Shown here one piece after another: positions 58,693 through 64,000 of a DNA stretch of 64,000 nucleotides. Below the pieces are notes generated by a model, which worked only from the letters and a program-made list of their open reading frames with translations, was not told where the DNA came from and made no database searches. Position numbers and translations under genes: made by a program. Location: positions 1 to 64,000 of the forward strand of contig SVQH01000008.1 in the NCBI GenBank assembly GCA_015065425.1, in the 5' to 3' direction. The DNA comes from Oscillospiraceae bacterium (lineage in GTDB: Bacteria > Bacillota > Clostridia > Oscillospirales > Acutalibacteraceae). Each line of letters begins with the position of its first letter. Position 1 is the stretch's first letter.

Positions 58693-59976
58693 TTACTGTG
58701 CTGTCACTTCTTCTGAAGAAGTTTCCTCTGTAATTTCATCTGTTGAAATTACATCAGTTGTTTCGCCAGCTGCAGTTTCTTCATTTGTAGTATCGGCAAC
58801 ATCTTCTGCCGATTCTTCTGTTGTTTCATTGTTGTCGGAAGCTGCTGCAGTTGTGTCTTCTGCGTTTACAACATCTTCTTCAACGGGATATGTAAATTCA
58901 TAATTCACAGACTTTGAAAGAGTGAATACGATTTCGATTTCACCGTAGGAAGCAAGTGAACCGACACCTTCAGCCTTTACGGTAACCTTCATATTCTTTT
59001 CAAAATTGATAAAGCTTACGGTTTCTTCTGAAATATCAGCATCTGCAGTAACTTTACATGCTTCGTATTCTACAGAGTAATCAAGAACTTTGATGTAATC
59101 TTTAATGTTGTCAAAATTCTTGATGACATCTTCCTTATTTTTGAGAGAACCGAAAACATTTTCTATATCAGCATCATCAGCATATACGATTACGGTTTCG
59201 GGTTCAGCAGTTTCTTCCTCAGCAGTTTCTTCTTCGGAAACTGTAGTTTCTTCGGCAGCGGCCTCAGTTGTTTCTTCAACTGTTTCGGTTGTTTCTTCAG
59301 CTATTTCAGTTGTTTCTTCAACAGCCTCAGTTGTTTCTTCAGAAGTGTCTGTCAGAGATTCTGCTTCTTCTGCAAGAATGCTTTCAAAATAATTGAATGT
59401 GAGGTGAAGAGTGTTGTCGTTTTCAAACTGTGTTGTAAGAACAACATTTTCCTTTTCGCCATTTTCATTTGTTACTATTTCAGTGACTTCCTTTTCGTTT
59501 TCATCGGTAACATTTTCTGTCACGATGTTTCTTGAAAAGTCAAGACCGAGTATAAGTGCACTGTCGAAATCCTTGAGAAGAGAATCAGTTACATCCTTCT
59601 TCTGAGCTTCGGGATCAGTGTTATCGGTATCCTTGAGCACAAAATATTCACTGCCGGGATTTCCTGACATTATGAAGTTTTTCAGCTGATTTGCACCTGC
59701 GTCAAGCACACCTGCTTCTTCACCGTCTTTGAAAACGTCGGGTGTGCCTGCAGAATAACTGATATTTTCAGTGATTTTTACTGCACTGTCAAGTGAATTC
59801 TTGATATACTTGTTGAATTCAGCAACAACTACATCCTCTGAAGGTGTGTCAAGAATTGCAGGAGGTTCTGCATTGAGAGCCGACTGCATACTCTCAATAA
59901 GAGAACAGGATGCAAGGGAAAGAACTAAAACTGTTACTGTGATAAATGAGAATACTGTTTTGAGTGATTTTTTCAT
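58693..59976 (-). CDS. lipoprotein with Thr/Glu repeat segment
   Basis: The 427-residue protein has a lipobox (SLASCS, Cys25). A helical or mixed domain covers 30-210 (FNKYIKNSLDSAVKITENIS...; ...NDNTLHLTFNYFESIL). Then comes a low-complexity Glu/Thr segment built from EETTE-type units (about 220-270), a second small domain (IVYADDADIENVFGSLKNKE...; VKAEGVGSLASYGEIEIVFT) and another Thr/Glu tail. The repeats are encoded by near-identical 15-21 bp units prone to slippage. The family is unknown. Confidence 0.78.
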   Translation of the reverse strand: MKKSLKTVFSFITVTVLVLSLASCSLIESMQSALNAEPPAILDTPSEDVVVAEFNKYIKNSLDSAVKITENISYSAGTPDVFKDGEEAGVLDAGANQLKNFIMSGNPGSEYFVLKDTDNTDPEAQKKDVTDSLLKDFDSALILGLDFSRNIVTENVTDENEKEVTEIVTNENGEKENVVLTTQFENDNTLHLTFNYFESILAEEAESLTDTSEETTEAVEETTEIAEETTETVEETTEAAAEETTVSEEETAEEETAEPETVIVYADDADIENVFGSLKNKEDVIKNFDNIKDYIKVLDYSVEYEACKVTADADISEETVSFINFEKNMKVTVKAEGVGSLASYGEIEIVFTLSKSVNYEFTYPVEEDVVNAEDTTAAASDNNETTEESAEDVADTTNEETAAGETTDVISTDEITEETSSEEVTAQ

Positions 59977-60009
59977 TGGAAATCTGCTCCTTTTAAATTA
60001 TACAAAGTG

Positions 60010-60038
60010 AGTATAACAGATAAGGGAATATTTTTCAA
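60010..60038 (-). promoter_or_regulatory. promoter of Thr/Glu-rich lipoprotein gene
   Basis: On the minus strand: TTGAAA (60038-60033), a 17-bp spacer and TATACT (60015-60010). Confidence 0.6.
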
Positions 60039-60116
60039 GATAAAAGTATTAAAAATATAAATATTTTGTAGAACGGTTAATTTGATAGGACGCATAATGT
60101 CACAGTCTTAAGAAAG

Positions 60117-60143
60117 AAAAAACTGCCCGAAAAAATCGGACAG
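60117..60143 (-). terminator. terminator of M28 peptidase gene
   Basis: CTGTCCGA / TCGGGCAG stem (one mismatch) is followed on the minus strand by T6. Confidence 0.82.
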
Positions 60144-60153
60144 CTTTATTGAA

Positions 60154-61404
60154 TCAATATTCAGTTTTAAGTCCCTGTTCATCAAAGAGGAACACGGTTT
60201 CAAGAGCAATTTCTACACCTTTTTCAATGGTTTTAAGGTTGAGTATATCAGCCTTGTCATCTCTTGTGTGATAGTACTTGGGAGGACCGGGATTCATAGC
60301 TGCAAATGTTGTTGCGTGTACACCTGCCTGAGTCATTGCTGCGGCATCAGATGCACCTGCAAAAAGGAGAGCATAAGGAAGGTCAACACCTGCGTTTTCG
60401 CCGCCTTTTTTAAGGAGGGCACATGCTTTTCTGCAGTGCTTTGTGAGTCCTGACATGTCCTTGTGATAAATTGCCATATCATCATAGTCAGTAATGGTAT
60501 CAAATGCAATGAACACTGTTTCAACAGCAGGGTCTTTGAATTCGGGATGAAGCTTAGCTGAAGCCTTGGCTCCTCTGAGACCTTCTTCTTCTGCACCGGA
60601 GAACATGGCGATAACTTCTGTGTTTTCAAATCTTATATCGTTGTCTCCCATAAACTTAAGAACTGCTGCACCTGTCATACAGCCTGTAAGATTGTCATTT
60701 GCACCGTCAACACAGATTTTATAATTCATGAAAATTACAAGACCGATGTAGCCGGGAATAAATGCACAGTCAATGGCAAGAAGAACAGGATTAATATCTT
60801 TTGTAACAAGCATATATATAGTGGTCGCAACGGTATAAACAAGACCTACAGCAGGATATACATAAGCAACATACATAAGGGGAGCACCGCCGATGTGTGT
60901 AAATCTCCACTCTATTGATGAATCGGAATGTCCTGCAATAATAATTCTTCTCTTTGTTTCGCCCGAGGCTTTTCTTACACAGTATGTATTGTGGGAAGTG
61001 ACCTTTTTAAAGAAAGGATCGATAACGGGTTTGTAAAAAAGGAATTCACCGAATATCATAATGGCTGTAAGTACACAGCAAACTGCGGATACGATGGGGG
61101 CAAAGAAAACTTCAGGAACGAAAATATTAGCGATGTTGGCAACTACAACGATAAGCATTAAAATACCTGCAAGTCTCAGCCAACCGAGGAAAGCTCGGTG
61201 AGAAACCTTGAATTCTTCCTGACGGACTTCGTCCGCAGCGTCACCTATCTGCTTTGCCATGTAATTCTGTGCGTCAAGTTCTGCCTGAGTACCTGCCTCA
61301 CGCGGACCTATTTCAGCACATACTTTTTTGATGGTCCTCGCTGCAAAATTTGCATACATGCGAAGACCTGATTTGTAATTCGGAATGCTTTCCGATGCTT
61401 TCAT
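60154..61404 (-). CDS. membrane-embedded M28-family zinc peptidase
   Basis: The 416-residue protein has the dizinc site of M28 aminopeptidases: H159 (IAGHSDS), D233 (VDGANDN), E272-E273 (GAEEEGLRG), a later Asp (AFDTITD) and the His of YYHTRDDK. Two transmembrane helices (about 77-95, 100-124) precede the core. Two more (about 174-200, 207-228) are inserted between the first zinc His and the bridging Asp, so the catalytic domain is split by a membrane hairpin. I start at the ATG at 61404 after AAGGAGA; the longer frame overlaps the promoter. The substrate is unknown. Confidence 0.85.
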   Translation of the reverse strand: MKASESIPNYKSGLRMYANFAARTIKKVCAEIGPREAGTQAELDAQNYMAKQIGDAADEVRQEEFKVSHRAFLGWLRLAGILMLIVVVANIANIFVPEVFFAPIVSAVCCVLTAIMIFGEFLFYKPVIDPFFKKVTSHNTYCVRKASGETKRRIIIAGHSDSSIEWRFTHIGGAPLMYVAYVYPAVGLVYTVATTIYMLVTKDINPVLLAIDCAFIPGYIGLVIFMNYKICVDGANDNLTGCMTGAAVLKFMGDNDIRFENTEVIAMFSGAEEEGLRGAKASAKLHPEFKDPAVETVFIAFDTITDYDDMAIYHKDMSGLTKHCRKACALLKKGGENAGVDLPYALLFAGASDAAAMTQAGVHATTFAAMNPGPPKYYHTRDDKADILNLKTIEKGVEIALETVFLFDEQGLKTEY

Positions 61405-61433
61405 AAAAAACTCTCCTTTGGGTATGATGATTG

Positions 61434-61462
61434 ATTTTAGCATATTTTCCAACACTTGTCGA
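61434..61462 (-). promoter_or_regulatory. promoter of M28 peptidase gene
   Basis: On the minus strand: TCGACA (61462-61457), a 17-bp spacer and an extended TGCTAAAAT -10 (box 61439-61434). Confidence 0.6.
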
Positions 61463-61571
61463 GAGATAAAAACTTATAAACATTATAAAATTTATTGTGG
61501 GTTTTTAACAAATCATAAACAAAGTTATCCTTCATTTCTTTCGTTTGTGCAATAAAACAGACACGGCGTTT

Positions 61572-61618
61572 AAAAAAACGAAAACGGTCCGCTGCAGTAA
61601 CGCAGAAAAACCGTTTTC
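61572..61618 (-). terminator. terminator of the spore protein gene
   Basis: GAAAACGGT / ACCGTTTTC stem with an inner small CTGC/GCAG hairpin; on the minus strand it is followed by a T7 run. Confidence 0.82.
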
Positions 61619-61652
61619 TTTTTCAGACAGAAATCTATATCCGTTGAATGAT

Positions 61653-61850
61653 TTACTTCATGCCGTTTTCATAAGCTTCAATCATCTTTTTTACCATCTG
61701 ACCGCCGACAGAACCTGCCTGACGGGATGTGAGATCACCGTTGTAGCCCTGCTTGAGGTTTACACCTACTTCTGAAGCAGCTTCCATCTTGAACTTGTTG
61801 AGAGCTTCTCTTGCTTCGGGTACAAGACTTGAATTACTACCCTTCATCAT
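61653..61850 (-). CDS. alpha/beta-type small acid-soluble spore protein
   Basis: The 65-residue protein has the two conserved SASP regions: ALNKFKMEAASEVGVNLKQG, including the germination-protease cleavage context (KMEAASE), and GDLTSRQAGSVGGQMVKKMI. It coats spore DNA. AAAGGAGTG precedes the start (a second ATG follows at once). A minus-strand CATAATA (61901-61895) could be a sigma-G -10 box, but the matching -35 is weak. Confidence 0.95.
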   Translation of the reverse strand: MMKGSNSSLVPEAREALNKFKMEAASEVGVNLKQGYNGDLTSRQAGSVGGQMVKKMIEAYENGMK

Positions 61851-62034
61851 GTTTCACTCCTTTTGCAAAATGTTTTGTTTTTGCTTTGCATTAGTATTAT
61901 GCACACAAAGAACCGATATATATAAGGAAGTTTCTGTAAATGTTCCTTGCATATACAGATTCTTATGTGCTGTGAATATTATGTGAAAATGATATAAGAT
62001 AATTACCGGAAAATATTGAAAAAATATTGAAAAA

Positions 62035-63999
62035 TTACCTGAAAAGATAATTAAGGAATTTTCTTATTTCCGTTATCGTGCGGATAAATGCATCGCAGAT
62101 GCTTTTGAAAAATGAGTAATCTTTTTCAGAGATTGTGCTGTCACTGCCTTTGGCTTCGGAATCAAATACGAATGCAAATCTTCCTCCGGGAGCGGCATCG
62201 CCGTTTATGTAGAAATCCATTGCATCTTCGCCCTGATGATTGTCAGACCACTTGAAATTGAATTTGACTTCATCTCCTGTAAGTCCGAGGGCAGTTCTCG
62301 GAACCTCAATCTGAAGTACATTGTCATATATGCTGATATCCACTTTGCATATTTCCGAAAATTCAAGCCCGCCGAGACATTTTTCAAGAGTGGCTTTTCC
62401 GTCCTTGGGGGAGTTTCTGTTTATCAGATATTCAAATCCCTCCCAGTTTGTTTCTGTACCTTCGGTATCTGTGTCAATAAGCAGTCTCATCCAGCTGCTG
62501 TCGTCGCTTGATGTAAGCTTGTCTGCAGTTTCAACATAAAAATATATGTTTTTACTGTCATAAGCTATTTTTGCCTTGACAATATCATTTCTGAAGGAAT
62601 CGTTTTTGTAATAATAACCCTGCCAGCCGCTACTGTCTCTGTCTTCATTTCCCTTATAATGATTATATTCAGGATATACGCTGTCCCACTGTGAAAGATC
62701 TCCGTTTATATTAATAGTTTTTTCGGCTTCGGTTGCGGGTAAGGAATTTGTACCTTTGAAACGGCGTACATTTTCCACAAGCTGATAATAGTAGTGGTCC
62801 TTGAGAATACCCTTTGAAGGCTCGATATCGCGGGAGTATTCGGGGCTGAACTGATCCGGGAAGGCATTCTCTGTGCCGTTCCATTCATCAAATCTTCCTG
62901 CTATCCATTCATTGAAGCCTGTAATAAAGATAAATTCGGGGTCGGCTTCGAGGGCATAGTTCCACTGCTGTTGGAAATTAAGACCGTAGAGAAGGGCATT
63001 TTCGGTATTCTTGTCAACGGTTATCTCTTTTCCTCCGTATGTGTATGTATATGAAAAATAACCATCCGTAAAGCTTCTGCCCTGAACCGTACCAACGGGA
63101 CTGTTCATTGCGGTAAGACCGTATTCATTTGCATTCTGTGCAACGGATACACATATCTGTTCCACATTCCCGAAAATGTCTTTGCCGAATTTTGCCTGAG
63201 GATAATCAGAACACCATCCCCATACTTCTTTAATTTTTGAAAAATCATCTGTGAAATATGTTGACTCATTTTTTCTGAATGTGAAGAAATTATAAATTTC
63301 ACGGTCCTTTGCCACTGTCAGATCAAGTGCTTTTATGTCCGCCATTACAAGAGGTTTTCCGTCCCATCTGAACCACAGGTCTTCATATCTGCCTGCAGCA
63401 TAAATGTCGTCATAAATCTTATAAAGCTGATTTTTTATCATGGTTTTATCTGAGAAATTGAGCATGAAGGTTATCTGCGGAGTATTTACGCCTTCATTTC
63501 TTGCTTTGCTCCACACACGAAGAAGTGCTTCATAGCCCTCAGGGAAGACTATATCCTGATTAGTTGCATCAAAAATTACCGTATCAATATCCGCATCAGC
63601 AAGAAGCTCTGCGTGTTTTCTGAGGACATATTCATCTGTGTTTGTGTAAAAGCCGTATAAAGGCTCGTCCCAGAAATAAGGTCTGCCCGAATATGTGCCG
63701 TTCCATGCAGGGTGCTCCCAATCATTTACGGCTTCCGGGTATTTATCAAGTACACTGCCTGTCGTGACAGGTGCATGGTCATTTATCCACGGATAATGCC
63801 ATATCCAGTAAAACATTCCCACAAAGCGGTCATCTCTTTTGTTGCCTGTTTCTTTATTAAGTGAAAGTGTTCTGCCGAGTCCGTCAACAGCAGCCCATGA
63901 GGAAGGTGAGATTTCCTGTGCAGCAGCCGCTGAAGATAATACGGGCAAAACTCCCGAAAGAATACAGAGTGTTAAAACTGCTGAAATAAGTTTTTTCAT
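62035..63999 (-). CDS. secreted GH99/GH71-like glycosidase with CBM9-like domain
   Basis: The 654-residue protein has a signal peptide (1-25, ...LPVLSSAAAA). The TIM-barrel part (about 50-440) resembles endo-alpha-mannanase or alpha-glucanase families: MFYWIWHYPW, a DTVIFDATNQ strand, FMLNFSDKTMIKNQLYKIYD, WFRWDGKPLVMAD, and ITGFNEWIAGRFDEW with a candidate catalytic Glu. Residues about 455-620 match a CBM9/DOMON-like sugar-binding domain (KTININGDLSQWDSVYP; KIAYDSKNIYFYVETADK). It ends in an amphipathic tail (FFKSICDAFIRTITEI). The ATG is at the window edge, so the ribosome binding site is not visible. Family assignment is tentative. Confidence 0.75.
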   Translation of the reverse strand: MKKLISAVLTLCILSGVLPVLSSAAAAQEISPSSWAAVDGLGRTLSLNKETGNKRDDRFVGMFYWIWHYPWINDHAPVTTGSVLDKYPEAVNDWEHPAWNGTYSGRPYFWDEPLYGFYTNTDEYVLRKHAELLADADIDTVIFDATNQDIVFPEGYEALLRVWSKARNEGVNTPQITFMLNFSDKTMIKNQLYKIYDDIYAAGRYEDLWFRWDGKPLVMADIKALDLTVAKDREIYNFFTFRKNESTYFTDDFSKIKEVWGWCSDYPQAKFGKDIFGNVEQICVSVAQNANEYGLTAMNSPVGTVQGRSFTDGYFSYTYTYGGKEITVDKNTENALLYGLNFQQQWNYALEADPEFIFITGFNEWIAGRFDEWNGTENAFPDQFSPEYSRDIEPSKGILKDHYYYQLVENVRRFKGTNSLPATEAEKTININGDLSQWDSVYPEYNHYKGNEDRDSSGWQGYYYKNDSFRNDIVKAKIAYDSKNIYFYVETADKLTSSDDSSWMRLLIDTDTEGTETNWEGFEYLINRNSPKDGKATLEKCLGGLEFSEICKVDISIYDNVLQIEVPRTALGLTGDEVKFNFKWSDNHQGEDAMDFYINGDAAPGGRFAFVFDSEAKGSDSTISEKDYSFFKSICDAFIRTITEIRKFLNYLFR

Positions 64000-64000
64000 T

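Noticed and set aside
59200-59350. Short direct repeats considered as a CRISPR array
   Set aside because: They are in-frame EETTE codon repeats without unique spacers.

Overview
The window looks like a chromosome segment of a spore-forming, low-to-mid GC Bacillota of class Clostridia, probably a Ruminococcaceae/Oscillospiraceae relative. The evidence is a SpoIIA operon (spoIIAA-spoIIAB-sigF), an alpha/beta-type small acid-soluble spore protein, LexA, a type I dockerin protein, an HPr kinase and a Clostridia-style S10-spc-alpha ribosomal supercluster. Nearly all genes have strong AGGAGG-type ribosome binding sites. The placement is inference; no rRNA or tRNA gene was seen.

Layout. 0-9 kb: a secreted beta-propeller-like protein, a GPH-type sugar symporter, a secreted metallophosphoesterase, a stand-alone E2-type acyltransferase, CsaA, an HD hydrolase, a TarI/IspD-type cytidylyltransferase with a glycosyltransferase, and lexA. 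9-18 kb: a SpoIIQ-like M23 peptidase, an EamA exporter, the SpoIIA operon, a GH106-like glycosidase, a PdaB-like deacetylase and an OmpR-type two-component system. 18.5-26.6 kb: one gene for a 2684-residue secreted repeat protein, divergent from the two-component system. 26.7-31.3 kb: a palindromic intergenic repeat, then jag-yidC-yidD-rnpA-rpmH on the minus strand (without dnaA beside it) and a YtvI-like membrane protein. 31.3-32.5 kb: an orphan 90-residue protein and a Thr/Glu-rich lipoprotein. 32.7-48.7 kb: the complete S10-spc-alpha cluster from rpsJ to rplQ with a structured leader. 48.8-64 kb: two membrane proteins, a cohesin-like/dockerin protein, a secreted PHP-domain protein, a lipoprotein-hprK-ROK kinase-murB-whiA-ybaK run, a Thr/Glu-rich lipoprotein, a membrane-embedded M28 peptidase, a spore protein and a secreted GH99/GH71-like glycosidase.

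How it fits together. The ribosomal, Sec/YidC and RNase P genes are housekeeping. The rest is mainly cell-envelope and extracellular carbohydrate biology plus sporulation. Two patterns stand out. First, four unrelated signal-peptide proteins (phosphoesterase, giant repeat protein, PHP protein, GH99-like protein) all end in a short Phe/Ile/Leu/Lys amphipathic tail that could be an undescribed retention or sorting signal. Second, the giant protein and the adjacent two-component system are driven from divergent promoters with the same architecture: a tandem 11-bp TTTGTT-type repeat placed exactly 26 bp upstream of each -10 box. This suggests the response regulator controls both. A third recurring feature is a terminator-like hairpin just ahead of a start codon (spoIIAA, the dockerin gene, the SLC13-like gene).
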